Below are positions 10,901-18,824 of a stretch of DNA of 35,986 nucleotides, in pieces. The notes beneath the pieces were generated by a model that was not told the origin of the DNA, did not search any database, and worked only from the letters and a program-made list of their open reading frames with translations. This DNA is from Treponema sp. (GTDB lineage Bacteria > Spirochaetota > Spirochaetia > Treponematales > Treponemataceae), in the NCBI RefSeq assembly GCF_024696245.1, contig NZ_JAILGZ010000073.1, positions 1 through 35,986 on the forward strand, in the 5' to 3' direction. The position numbers were made by a program, and so were the translations under genes. Each line of letters starts with the position of its first letter. Position 1 is the stretch's first letter.

Positions 10901-13900
10901 AGAAACACCATTACCATCTGTAACAGAACCGCTTACACGGAATGACTTCTGTACAAAGGCCATATCCTTAGGTCTGTTAAGGGTAATAGTTGGTTTTGAT
11001 GTATCTACAACAAGGGTAACTTCCGGAGAATTATATGCACCACCGGCTTCGTCTGTTACACGGATAGAAACACCCCTGTATGTACCGTCAGAAGTAGCCT
11101 TAAAGAGAACTGTGTTATTAGGACCGGCTTCTGCAGTTAATCCGCGAACATCGCCCCGGACAGAAGCCTTTATGTTCTGGAAAGGAATATTTGCAAATGC
11201 CTTAAGGGCTGCACCGTCATTAAGAACATAAGATGTACCGCTGAGAGTTACACCATCTGTCTCTGACCAGAAAATCTTTGCAGCATTGTTAAGTACTGCA
11301 TGGGTTCTGAGAACAATAATTGTTCCTGTAATTTCTTTCTTTGTACCACCTGCAGTTGTAACAACAGCCTTGAGGGAGTTAATTTTTGCAGGGAGGTTTG
11401 CCAGAGGGAATTCTGCTGAATATTCAGGACCGGTAGAACCAGGAAGAATAGCAGCTGATTTTTCCGAACCGCCGTTAAAGCTGTATGTAACGCCTGTAAC
11501 TGCAGCATTTGAATTTATTTTAATAAGACCCTTATGACCGGCTTCTGCATTTGTTCCCTTTTCAAGAACAATAGACATACCGCTCTTATAAGGAGCACCA
11601 TCGATTTCTGCAAAATGAGCATCGATTTCTACAGGAGCAGAAACAGACAGGCTTTCTGTATAAGAAGGAGCCTTTCCCTTAACTTCTGCATCTGTTGCCT
11701 TTACTTCAAATTTAAGTGAACCGGTGTCGGCCTTAATTTCGTCAGCCTTAACTACCTTAAAGAGGTTGTCACATTCACCCTGGTAAACACAGATTCCGTA
11801 ATAGTTTTCTCCTTTAAGCCAGAAAAGCTTTGGATCTTTTTTAGAAGACTTTTTATCACCGCCAGCTGCAGGAGGATATGGGATTTTTCTTACAAAAACA
11901 GCCTCTGCTGATTTTTTACCTGATGCTGATTCAGCAACAAGTTCAACAACATACATACCGTCAGAAGCAAATTCCTTGTCTGTTGTAAGATTTGTAATTG
12001 AGAACTTACCCCTTCTGTTAAGGTCAACCTTCGTTAATTCAGAAGTTTCAGGATTGCTGATTACAGAAATAAAACCGCTGTCATCAATCTGAACTTTAGC
12101 AGAGAAAATTCTGTAAGAAATACTTACATCTGAATCTGCAGTTACTCCACCACTAATAGAAAGTTTGTCACTCTGGGTAAGGAACTCAAAGGCCCTTCCG
12201 TTTTCAGTGTCATATTTAGAAGTTGAATCAATTGTAATTACAGGAGCCTTTTCATCAGAATAGAAATACATTTCCTGTGAATCGTAGTTTGTCCAGATAT
12301 CTGTTGTAACCCTTACCTTAAACTTAGCACTGGAAGCACCAGGAGCAGCTGTTACCGTAATAACATTTCCGTCAAAGGCTGCACTTACACCCCTTACTGC
12401 AGGAACTGTTGCTACGGAAGAAATCTTTCCGCCGGCAAAATATCCTGTAAGAGGATAGTCAGGATTAATCTTTACTGCACCATTTTCTGCAACAATTGAA
12501 TCTGTAAAGTATACACCTGGTTTTTCTACATTAATCTGAGTAAGGTCAGTTATATTAAGGATTGCATAATGAAGGCTTTCCCTGTCGTAAATATCAGTTG
12601 CCCTGACAGTAACTTTTGAGAAGCCCCATGGAATATCGTCTCCACCTAAAGGAATACTTACGGTAGCTGACTTTGCGTTTTCTCCAACAGTAAGATCCTT
12701 TTTAATGCTGCCGTTTGAGCCCCAGCTTAATTCCCAGTTAACGGCTTTAAGACCACAGCTGGAATTTACCTTTATTTCGTAAGAACCATTTTCTTCCGGA
12801 TTAATCTTCATACCGTCAGTAAATTCCTGAGAAGATTTACCTGAAAGATATTTTGCCCCGGAATAAGTTGGAGCAATTCCCTTAGACTGGAAGGAAACAG
12901 AAGTTTCGTTACCCTTTACACCATATTTATCTACTGCATAGGCTGTAAGGGTATGAGTACCATCGCTTAATGCACCAGGAATCTGTGTATAGAAAACACC
13001 GTTACATTCAACTGTAGATTCATCTTTGCCATCAAGGGAGTAAATAACCTTTACAACACCATCATCGTCTTCTGCAATACCACGAATAAAGAGAAGTCCG
13101 TCTTCTCCGTCTACACCTTCGTTTTCTACAGGATACTTAATGCTTACAAGAGGCTTGTCTGCTTCCTGATCAAGAAGAATAGTACGCTTTTCTGTTACAG
13201 TATTACCCATAATATCTGTAGCGGTAATCTGGAAAGTTTCTGACTTCTTGTTAATCTTACGGGTATCAAGTTCTACAGACCAGTAAGGATTTCCTGGAAT
13301 AAGGCTGTGGTTATCATCTACGTCCTTATATTCTTCCTTAAAGTCATCCCTTGCATAGAAAGCGCCGGAAAGATCACCAAAGCTCCATTCAAGCTTTTTA
13401 ATACCGTTTACTTCACGCTTTTCTACTTCTTTAGTTTCTTCTCCGTCCTTAATCTTTTCTTTTTTGTAACTGCCTAAAGCATAACCGGCAACACTAAAGA
13501 TACCATTCTGAGCTTCCTTTTCCTGTGGAGTAAGAATCTCAATTTTAGGAGGATTGTTCTTTACAAGGAAAAGATATGTAAGCCTTCCTACTGAACCTGC
13601 ACCGTCCCTTGCCTTTAAAAGACACTTGCGGGCACCTTCTTCAAGCTGACGGCTGTCTACTGTAATGGAAAATTCATATACAACAGAAATACCCTGAGCC
13701 TTTAATGATTCATATTCAGCCTTTCTTTCTTCACCCTGGAAATATTTTGATTTTTCAAGTTTTACTTCTTTAAGATCAGCTGCTTCAAGGTCTGCAAACT
13801 TCTTTTCTTCGTTACAGCTATATTCAAGACTCTGTATTCCGTTACCGTCTGTAACATAACCTTCAATCTTAAAGCGGCCGCTCTTCATTGAACCCATTTC

Positions 13901-14695
13901 TGCAGGATTCATTACGTGGATTTCCGGAGTACGGCGGTCAAGCTGCCATGTTACCTTTACAGAATCACCTCTGTCAGAAATAAGAGGATTTTTAATCTTA
14001 CCGTTCTTTTCGTATTCTTCATTTAACTTTGCAAGATCTTCAGAAGCAAGGGCTTCCTTTGCCTTTATACGCTTGTCTTCTATTTCCTTGATTTTTTCTT
14101 CTGAAAAATTATATGGAGGGCCCATAAGGATTTTCTTATCCTTTTCCCAGGCTTCATCAATAGGAGCTGACTTATCAATACCGTAAACTTCTATTGTATG
14201 AGGACCTTCAAGCCATTCAGTTGTATTAAGTTCATAAGACCAGAATTCCCTTCCGTTTGCAGGCTGAGGAATTCCCTTATAAGGACCGTCATCAAAAATA
14301 ATATAAACTACATCAACACCATCATCATCAGTACAGGTACCAACAATATTAAGGTTACCAGGTACACGCATTCCTTCTGAAGGATTTGTAATACCAACTA
14401 CAGGTTTGTCCGACTCTGAGTCTATGTAAATATTATAAGGACCGGCAACAGTAGTGTTTCCAGCCTGGTCTTCTGCTGTAACTACAATGTTGTACTTACC
14501 TTCTTTTTTCTGCTCAAGAGGGAATGTTTTTTCCCAGCTGTTAAGAGTATTACCGTCTTCCTCTTTGTGGGCTTCTCCAGCCTCTACAGAAGAGGGAATA
14601 GTCTGTTCATCTACCTTTGCAGGATTAGGTGCAGCAGAGGACTGTATTCCAATAATTGAGGCACAAAACAATATTATTAAAGCTTTCTTAAACAT
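7943..14695 (-). CDS. Giant Ig-repeat protein with C-terminal outer-membrane barrel-like domain
   Basis: The product is 2250 residues. The ATG follows a GGAGAG ribosome site. Residues 1-22 form a Sec signal peptide with a likely cut near SSA-AP. At least eight Ig/cadherin-like modules follow. Each has the pattern hydrophobic strand, NPxE or xPxE, basic or polar turn, then FxIxGxVxDDDG or VTDGNG and xxYxxD; clear examples begin with VGITNPSEG, VSIKYPVEN, ITLNRPKDM and VEINLPEEN. A Lys/Glu-rich stretch near residues 195-240 could be helical. The last ~190 residues (about 8515-7946) change character to alternating aromatic and small residues, with motifs such as GLYFDVSVWG, GYIPFRYFFG and SISVGANFSYF, and the chain ends in Phe. 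This resembles a small outer-membrane beta-barrel with a terminal aromatic insertion signal. Inferred role: surface-anchored structural protein or adhesin. It is likely related to the Ig lipoprotein at 1-6281. Confidence 0.85.
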   Translation of the reverse strand: MFKKALIILFCASIIGIQSSAAPNPAKVDEQTIPSSVEAGEAHKEEDGNTLNSWEKTFPLEQKKEGKYNIVVTAEDQAGNTTVAGPYNIYIDSESDKPVVGITNPSEGMRVPGNLNIVGTCTDDDGVDVVYIIFDDGPYKGIPQPANGREFWSYELNTTEWLEGPHTIEVYGIDKSAPIDEAWEKDKKILMGPPYNFSEEKIKEIEDKRIKAKEALASEDLAKLNEEYEKNGKIKNPLISDRGDSVKVTWQLDRRTPEIHVMNPAEMGSMKSGRFKIEGYVTDGNGIQSLEYSCNEEKKFADLEAADLKEVKLEKSKYFQGEERKAEYESLKAQGISVVYEFSITVDSRQLEEGARKCLLKARDGAGSVGRLTYLFLVKNNPPKIEILTPQEKEAQNGIFSVAGYALGSYKKEKIKDGEETKEVEKREVNGIKKLEWSFGDLSGAFYARDDFKEEYKDVDDNHSLIPGNPYWSVELDTRKINKKSETFQITATDIMGNTVTEKRTILLDQEADKPLVSIKYPVENEGVDGEDGLLFIRGIAEDDDGVVKVIYSLDGKDESTVECNGVFYTQIPGALSDGTHTLTAYAVDKYGVKGNETSVSFQSKGIAPTYSGAKYLSGKSSQEFTDGMKINPEENGSYEIKVNSSCGLKAVNWELSWGSNGSIKKDLTVGENAKSATVSIPLGGDDIPWGFSKVTVRATDIYDRESLHYAILNITDLTQINVEKPGVYFTDSIVAENGAVKINPDYPLTGYFAGGKISSVATVPAVRGVSAAFDGNVITVTAAPGASSAKFKVRVTTDIWTNYDSQEMYFYSDEKAPVITIDSTSKYDTENGRAFEFLTQSDKLSISGGVTADSDVSISYRIFSAKVQIDDSGFISVISNPETSELTKVDLNRRGKFSITNLTTDKEFASDGMYVVELVAESASGKKSAEAVFVRKIPYPPAAGGDKKSSKKDPKLFWLKGENYYGICVYQGECDNLFKVVKADEIKADTGSLKFEVKATDAEVKGKAPSYTESLSVSAPVEIDAHFAEIDGAPYKSGMSIVLEKGTNAEAGHKGLIKINSNAAVTGVTYSFNGGSEKSAAILPGSTGPEYSAEFPLANLPAKINSLKAVVTTAGGTKKEITGTIIVLRTHAVLNNAAKIFWSETDGVTLSGTSYVLNDGAALKAFANIPFQNIKASVRGDVRGLTAEAGPNNTVLFKATSDGTYRGVSIRVTDEAGGAYNSPEVTLVVDTSKPTITLNRPKDMAFVQKSFRVSGSVTDGNGVSSLEYTLSDNADAEWKPVSIPKGGGEFSFTVDLSDIPDGYAGLSLRAKDTSGKIAYCNTVVQKDTTAPQVQVILPDAASTSVNGENTIGFLVKEAGLLKSITYRSPGGARSEEFEIYAHPEDIPAKTLTDSEGKEVPVADRNNPLKTLNSSLPHMEVGTAAFPIDNRMSFVFTDAAGNSTVIPDSSYSWEFKVNSESDKPVVEINLPEENQVLTTDFKISGVVSDDDGPSRVYYRIDSGRYQLVSSDPSLAETDDANLRYNYEIEVPLSSMTDNEHSVSVYSVDRNGIRGSEDVRKFRISLEEPKGWMNEPDISKTVKGIVTLRGTASDKNGISKVQVSIDNGASYNDAEGTTNWSYTFDTRVIQDGTHVVFFKVYDGYGITGLYSSLINIDNTAPELRLELPLDDSKTSKNLFFSGQTTDNIGLTELYITVRSLEGKTVPSRLAHYELTPSEIISEIIDIERSLNDGFYNVELTGKDAAGNVTRVSRNIQLDSKTQLARAELLYPLNGEHLNGEFNIYGITSSEEDDPVQYVEISLKDGSGQLNSDNRIIAAAEHLPYGKNVTKNTSMLTPNGYFKFRICPVYKLYDKEGNVLKDEEGKDKTVSLTAGVYRYKVISHTKNGKVIESREQTFVYAPNGPWVTLDNADFTYGDFAQNRPLLAGNAGYILTEEEKAELKDKKNISVERRRELEGKKIKGVYVSFDNGKSYKAVSRKNRGNWSYRIENLDIAAGTHFMLVKAEMYNGENAITRTIVQIDRTAPVIKLISPGEGGHYNQQLNFKGLTSDDVNLKSVKFELRKGDKAAYEVPAFIQGLYFDVSVWGATLYNVGIGLTAFDNAVKIQANFGQFTQSQRDMVSDMLGQSHTDLRFGGNVIGAKIIAQIGYIPFRYFFGRDWDWLSASISVGANFSYFTDSGATSTDGEKVSQVLSAALVQIEFPRVTIPNAKLFKTWSLYTEPQIWFIPSDIASDDAKKEVFTVSLGIRTSVF

Positions 14696-14779
14696 ATCAC
14701 TCTCCGTTAATAAGTCGGACTATTACTTAGATTTTCGGCAGGATTTACCGATTTCTCCATAAAAAAAACCTTAGAAGAA

Positions 14780-14808
14780 ATAACATCTGCTCAATTTAAT
14801 AGTGTAAA
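14780..14808 (-). promoter_or_regulatory. Possible promoter of the giant Ig-barrel gene
   Basis: On the minus strand TTTACA (14808-14803) and TGTTAT (14785-14780) are 17 nt apart. The predicted start near 14773 would give a leader of about 78 nt with a ribosome site. The -10 match is only moderate. Confidence 0.35.
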
Positions 14809-14870
14809 AAGTAACAATTAAAATGTCAAATTTCTCCAATTTTATTATGGGGGTAAATTTCTTTAAAAAG

Positions 14871-14879
14871 TGTTATACT
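14871..14879 (+). promoter_or_regulatory. Extended -10 promoter of the Sir2 gene
   Basis: TG-T-TATACT is an extended -10 element. It implies a start near 14886, just before the AAGGAG ribosome site at 14887-14892. No good -35 box is visible. It overlaps an upstream in-frame ATG at 14870, which therefore cannot be the translation start of this transcript. Confidence 0.6.
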
Positions 14880-14899
14880 TTTTAAGAAGGAGACTGTTT

Positions 14900-15634
14900 A
14901 TGGAAGAAAATATTTCAAAACTTCAGGAACTTATAAATTCCAGCAGTAAAATCGTATTTTTTGGAGGTGCAGGAGTTTCTACAGAAAGCGGAATTCCTGA
15001 TTTTAGAAGTACGGACGGACTTTACCACCAGAAATGGGACTACCCTCCGGAAACCATACTGAGCCACGAGTTTTTCTTTGGAAAGACTAAGGAATTTTAC
15101 CGCTTTTACAGGGAAAAACTTCTTGTATCTGGAATTGAACCTAATGCAGCCCATAAAAAGCTGGCAGAAATGGAAGAAAAGGGAAAGCTTCTTGCAGTTA
15201 TTACCCAGAACATAGACGGACTTCACCAGAGTGCCGGGAGTAAAAAAGTCCTGGAACTTCATGGAAGCACCCTGCGTAACTACTGTACTAAATGCGGAAA
15301 ATTTTACGACGCTGATTATATAAGGGATAACAGTGATGAAGAAGGAATCCCCCGCTGTATGGAATGCGGCGGACTTATAAAACCGGATGTAGTTCTTTAC
15401 AACGAAGGTCTTGATGACAAATGCGTATCTGATTCAATTAATGCACTAATGGAAGCTGACCTTCTTATTATTGGAGGAACTTCCCTTACGGTATACCCTG
15501 CTGCCGGACTTATTCAGTATTACCGGGGAAAAGACATAGTTTTAATAAACAGGGATCCAGGCTCCGGAGATAATATTGCCAGCCTGGCCATTCACGACTC
15601 AATAGGAAAGGTTCTGTCACAGATAAAAGTCTGA
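14900..15634 (+). CDS. cobB: NAD-dependent protein deacylase, Sir2 family
   Basis: The product is 244 residues from the ATG at 14900, which has AAGGAG 7 nt upstream. It removes acyl groups from lysine side chains using NAD+, releasing nicotinamide and O-acyl-ADP-ribose, in the cytoplasm. The family signatures are visible in order: the Rossmann loop GAGVSTESGIPDFR (about 23-36), TQNIDGLH (102-109), the catalytic His121 in ELHGS, a structural zinc site of Cys129/Cys132 and Cys153/Cys156, then GTSLTVYPA and INRD in the second half of the Rossmann fold. The length matches bacterial sirtuins. The residues Ala and Tyr/Arg that would mark a desuccinylase were not assessed with confidence, so acyl preference is open. 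It has its own extended -10 promoter. rsmE follows 20 nt after the stop but appears to have a separate promoter. Confidence 0.93.
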   Translation: MEENISKLQELINSSSKIVFFGGAGVSTESGIPDFRSTDGLYHQKWDYPPETILSHEFFFGKTKEFYRFYREKLLVSGIEPNAAHKKLAEMEEKGKLLAVITQNIDGLHQSAGSKKVLELHGSTLRNYCTKCGKFYDADYIRDNSDEEGIPRCMECGGLIKPDVVLYNEGLDDKCVSDSINALMEADLLIIGGTSLTVYPAAGLIQYYRGKDIVLINRDPGSGDNIASLAIHDSIGKVLSQIKV

Positions 15635-15639
15635 TTTTG

Positions 15640-15648
15640 TGCTATACT
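15640..15648 (+). promoter_or_regulatory. Extended -10 promoter of rsmE
   Basis: TG-C-TATACT lies just after the Sir2 stop codon. Six nucleotides separate it from the rsmE ATG at 15655, so the mRNA would begin at or beside the start codon. There is no Shine-Dalgarno sequence. Confidence 0.6.
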
Positions 15649-15654
15649 GACTGA

Positions 15655-16455
15655 ATGAATATCTGCCTTTTTACTAAAGAAGAGATTAATTCCCCTTTAA
15701 GCCTTAGGGATCAGAGGGGACAGCATCTTATAAAAATTCTCCATAAAAAAGAGGGAGACAGCTTTTCTGCAGGAATAATTGACGGAGAAGCCGGCACTGC
15801 CCTGATTACAAAAATAGAAAGTCGGGAAGAAAAAAGCCCTGACGGAAGAAAAACCTGGCTTGACGGAGAGATTCACTTTGAATTTACAGGCCAGAGTGAC
15901 GGAAAACCCCTTTATCCCCTGGTTATGATTGTAGGATTCCCAAGACCAATTCAGCTTAAACGCCTTTTAAGGGATATTGCCGGACTGGGAGTATGCCAGA
16001 TTCACCTTACAGCCACTGAACTGGGAGAAAAATCCTACCTTAAAGCAGACCTGGCTTCTCCGGAAGAATGCCGCAAAATGCTGCTGGAAGGAACAATTCA
16101 AGCTGCCGGAACCCATGTTCCCCAGGTATTTATCCATGAATCTCTAAAAGACTGCCTTGATTCAATTAAACTTGATTCAGCTCAAAAGCAGGAAAAAACT
16201 GCCCGCTTTGCCCTGGACAACGTAAGTCCTGACATGAGCCTTATTAAACAGATGGATTTACTGGCAGAAAAAGAAGGCTTTAACAAAGCAATTGCTGCCA
16301 TAGGAAGTGAACGAGGCTGGTCTAAAGATGAGAGGGAACTTTTAGAAAGCTATGGCTATATAAGAACAGGCATGGGAATCCGTGTCCTTAGAACTGAAAC
16401 TGCTGCAACAGTAGCTGCAAGCCTGATTCTTGCAAAAATGGGTCTGCTGGGATAA
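15655..16455 (+). CDS. rsmE: 16S rRNA m3U1498 methyltransferase RsmE
   Basis: The product is 266 residues, a SPOUT-family enzyme that methylates N3 of U1498 in 16S rRNA using S-adenosylmethionine. The N-terminal part matches the PUA-like RNA-binding half (RGQHLIKILHKKEGD near residue 21). The C-terminal half carries the knotted cofactor site: IGSERGWSKDE followed by LESYGY and a GMGIRVLRTETA segment, the usual RsmE ending. The family norm in the first element is IGPEGG; here it reads IGSERG, a conservative variation at the same position. A short charged insertion near residues 55-70 lengthens the N-terminal domain. This is the first gene of a compact run with the zincin-like gene 10 nt downstream. 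No ribosome site is visible and the -10 box abuts the ATG. Confidence 0.92.
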   Translation: MNICLFTKEEINSPLSLRDQRGQHLIKILHKKEGDSFSAGIIDGEAGTALITKIESREEKSPDGRKTWLDGEIHFEFTGQSDGKPLYPLVMIVGFPRPIQLKRLLRDIAGLGVCQIHLTATELGEKSYLKADLASPEECRKMLLEGTIQAAGTHVPQVFIHESLKDCLDSIKLDSAQKQEKTARFALDNVSPDMSLIKQMDLLAEKEGFNKAIAAIGSERGWSKDERELLESYGYIRTGMGIRVLRTETAATVAASLILAKMGLLG

Positions 16456-16465
16456 CATCTGAAGA

Positions 16466-17275
16466 ATGGATAACGCAACTATTAAAGAAATGCTCCTGGA
16501 TATACAGGATTCACAGCTGGATTTTACTGTTACAATGACCGGTAAAGAAAGTACAAGGGTAAACGGACTTTACAAGCCGGACTTAAGGGAGATTCTCCTT
16601 CACAATAAAAACTTTAAGACAGACAATCAGCTTATTTATACAGCAATACATGAATATACCCATCACCTTATAAACGAAGAAGACATTGCTAAAAACGGAG
16701 GAAGGGAACCTCCAGGCTGCGCAAGAAGTCATACAAACTATTTCTGGGCAAAATTCCACGGACTTCTGGATATTGCAGAAGAAAAAGGCTACTACAAGCT
16801 GGACATGACTATGTCACCGGAACTTGAAAGCCTTACTCAGGAAATAAAAGATAAATACATAGCACCTAACGGCCACCTTATGCAGGAACTGGGTAAAAGC
16901 CTTATTAAAGCCCATGCCCTTTGTGACCAGGCAAATATCCGTTACGAAGATTATATTGACCGTATACTTCAGCTGCCAAGAACTACAGCAAAGTCCATTA
17001 CAAAAGTAGGACAGCTGCCGGAAACAGATGCTGACTTAGGTTTTGAAAACATGAAACTTGTAGCCGCACAGAAAAAAGTTACCGATAAAGAAAAAGTACA
17101 CGAAGCAATTAAGCAGGGAAAAAGTCCTGACAGCGTAATTGCCATGATGAAGAAAAAAGCAAAGGAAATAGATCCTAAAGAAAAACTAGAAAAAGAACGG
17201 GACCGCCTTACAAGAACTATTAATGAACTTACAACCCGTCTTGAATACGTGGAGGAAAGTCTTGCCAGCTTATAG
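16466..17275 (+). CDS. Zincin-like (SprT/metallopeptidase-like) protein with coiled-coil tail
   Basis: The product is 269 residues with no signal peptide, so probably cytoplasmic. Residues 62-67 read HEYTHH, a canonical HExxH zinc site with Glu63 as possible general base. A second histidine, His89, lies in SHTNYFWAKFHGLLDIAEEKG. This resembles the HGxxFW..LL..A...G element that supplies the third ligand in SprT-like peptidases. Residues after about 195 are strongly charged and helical, ending in a Lys/Glu heptad-like segment that suggests a coiled coil. I do not recognise a named family. It could be an active peptidase on a nucleic-acid- or ribosome-linked substrate, or a degenerate zincin used for binding. 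It sits 10 nt after rsmE and overlaps the next gene by 14 nt, which supports cotranscription. The ribosome site is weak (TGAAGA). Confidence 0.65.
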   Translation: MDNATIKEMLLDIQDSQLDFTVTMTGKESTRVNGLYKPDLREILLHNKNFKTDNQLIYTAIHEYTHHLINEEDIAKNGGREPPGCARSHTNYFWAKFHGLLDIAEEKGYYKLDMTMSPELESLTQEIKDKYIAPNGHLMQELGKSLIKAHALCDQANIRYEDYIDRILQLPRTTAKSITKVGQLPETDADLGFENMKLVAAQKKVTDKEKVHEAIKQGKSPDSVIAMMKKKAKEIDPKEKLEKERDRLTRTINELTTRLEYVEESLASL

Positions 17276-18179
17276 CTTTATCAAAAAAACAGCTGCACTT
17301 TTAATTACCGCTTCTCTTGCAGGGAACCTTTACTGTGATGAAAAAAACAATACACCCTCAGTAGAGACCCCTGCCATAAATACGCCATCTATTCCGGAAA
17401 TTAAAATCGATACTTCCGGAATGCACACCCTTTCTGCACCAACAATCGGAGAAGGTTTTTATACACCAAACACTGTTTCGTCAAAAATATATGACGCTCC
17501 CCAGAGTCAGAAAAAGGTTCAGTCAAAAATAAGTGACGACATTACCACAGATTCAGGCAGCCTTAAAAAAGTTTTGTCTTCAATCAGTGCCCAGGACCTT
17601 TCTACCATGAGTGAACTGGGAATGCTTGACTCCCTGGACAGTTCAGATGACAGCCTTGAAGCAATTCTTAGTGAACTCAGACAGATAAAAGAACAGAACT
17701 CAGAACTTCTTTACAAAACAGAAGCTGACAAAAGTTTTGCTACCCCTGCCAAAGATTATGTAACTACAGAAGGAGAAGAAGACAGTACTTCTTCAAAAAA
17801 GGCTGTGGTAAAACCAAAGATTCTCAGGTTTTCTATTAACAGCTATGACATTCTAAGAACCTGCCGCAAGATTTACATTTCTTCCCTTCAGGAAGATGGT
17901 GCTTTTCTTGTAACAGGAGACAGACGCTATTTAAGTGACGGAAAAACCCGCAGCGAAACCTTTTATCTTTACTTTAATATAGAAAAAGAAAATGGAACTT
18001 CTACATACACAGTTACAGCTCTGGTAAGTCAGGACTACCTTAATGAATATTCCTTTATTTATCAGTTAAGCCAGAAGAAGAACCTTACTGCAACCCGCAC
18101 AGGAAACCTTCTTACAATGCACACTGCTGATGCCAACTGGCAGCTGGACTTTTTAGTAGATCTTGGAGATGAAGAATGA
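17262..18179 (+). CDS. Secreted protein of unknown function, TTG start
   Basis: The product is 305 residues. An upstream in-frame ATG at 17223 lacks a ribosome site. The TTG at 17262 has GGAGG 6 nt upstream and puts a basic-hydrophobic signal peptide (FIKKTAALLITASLAG) at the very N-terminus, so TTG was chosen. The mature part begins with a Pro/Thr/Ser-rich stretch (residues ~30-150) that looks disordered. It then has a compact C-terminal domain of about 110 residues containing YDILRTCRKIYISSL, FLVTGDRRYLSDGKT and a run of beta strands (TFYLYFNIEKENG, STYTVTALVS). I do not recognise this domain. It is probably periplasmic, since the Cys near the signal end is not in a good lipobox. It overlaps the zincin gene by 14 nt and rsmG by 4 nt (ATGA), so translation is likely coupled. 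Confidence 0.6.
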   Translation: MPAYSFIKKTAALLITASLAGNLYCDEKNNTPSVETPAINTPSIPEIKIDTSGMHTLSAPTIGEGFYTPNTVSSKIYDAPQSQKKVQSKISDDITTDSGSLKKVLSSISAQDLSTMSELGMLDSLDSSDDSLEAILSELRQIKEQNSELLYKTEADKSFATPAKDYVTTEGEEDSTSSKKAVVKPKILRFSINSYDILRTCRKIYISSLQEDGAFLVTGDRRYLSDGKTRSETFYLYFNIEKENGTSTYTVTALVSQDYLNEYSFIYQLSQKKNLTATRTGNLLTMHTADANWQLDFLVDLGDEE

Positions 18180-18814
18180 ATGAAAAACTGATTCAGGGCT
18201 GCAAAAAACTGGGACTTACTTTATCAGAAGAACAGTTTAAGCAGCTGGAAATCTATATAAAAGCCGTTCTTGATTTTAATAAAAGCTACAATCTTATGAA
18301 GGCAGATAATGAAGATGAACTTGCAGTAAACCATGTTCTTGATTCACTTGCAGCAGTTCCTCATATTGCCGGATTAATAGACAGTTCTTCTAAAATCGGA
18401 GACATAGGAAGCGGCGGCGGCTGTCCTGGAATTCCACTGGCAGTAGCTTTTCCGGAAAATTCCTTTACCCTGGTAGAGAGAATGGAAAAACGCTGTACCT
18501 TCCTTGAAAGTGCCATTCACAAGATGAACCTTAAAAACGTAAAGGTTTTATGTTCACCGGCAGATGCTGTAGAAAAAGAAATCTTTGACCTTGAAGTTTT
18601 CCGTGCCTTTCATCCCTTTGATAAAAAAATCGTAAAGCTTCTTTTTGCCATGCTTAAAAAAGGCGGACATCTTGCAGCTTACAAGGCAAGGCTTGAAAAA
18701 ATAAAGACAGAAATGTCAGAAGTAGAAGTTATGGTTCCTGACTACAAGGTAATAACACTTTCAGTGCCATACCTTGAAGATCATGAACGCAATCTTGTTG
18801 TAATTAAAAAATAA
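18176..18814 (+). CDS. rsmG: 16S rRNA m7G527 methyltransferase RsmG
   Basis: The product is 212 residues, the normal RsmG (GidB) length. The enzyme makes 7-methylguanosine at G527 in the 530 loop of 16S rRNA using S-adenosylmethionine; loss of it in other bacteria causes low-level streptomycin resistance. Visible features are the N-terminal helical region with YNLMK (39-42) and the NHVLDSLA segment (52-59), then the cofactor loop DIGSGGGCPGIPLA (76-89). An acidic strand end follows in LVERMEKRCTFL, and later FRAFHPFDK occupies the place of the usual S-R-A-F element. The ATG has GGAG 7 nt upstream and overlaps the previous stop codon as ATGA. It ends the rsmE-rsmG run. The convergent esterase stop lies only 10 nt away, and no hairpin was found between them. 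Confidence 0.93.
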   Translation: MNEKLIQGCKKLGLTLSEEQFKQLEIYIKAVLDFNKSYNLMKADNEDELAVNHVLDSLAAVPHIAGLIDSSSKIGDIGSGGGCPGIPLAVAFPENSFTLVERMEKRCTFLESAIHKMNLKNVKVLCSPADAVEKEIFDLEVFRAFHPFDKKIVKLLFAMLKKGGHLAAYKARLEKIKTEMSEVEVMVPDYKVITLSVPYLEDHERNLVVIKK

Positions 18815-18824
18815 AACTTACCCT

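Noticed and set aside
14751-14840. Two further TTTCTCCA octamers in the Sir2 upstream gap as members of the dispersed block
   Set aside because: Only the octamer is shared, and it is simply the complement of a common ribosome-site sequence.
14870-14899. Upstream in-frame ATG for the Sir2 gene
   Set aside because: It lies within the extended -10 promoter, while the ATG at 14900 has an AAGGAG site and starts where sirtuins start.
17223-17261. In-frame ATG start for the secreted unknown protein
   Set aside because: No ribosome site; it would bury the signal peptide. The TTG at 17262 has GGAGG at ideal spacing.
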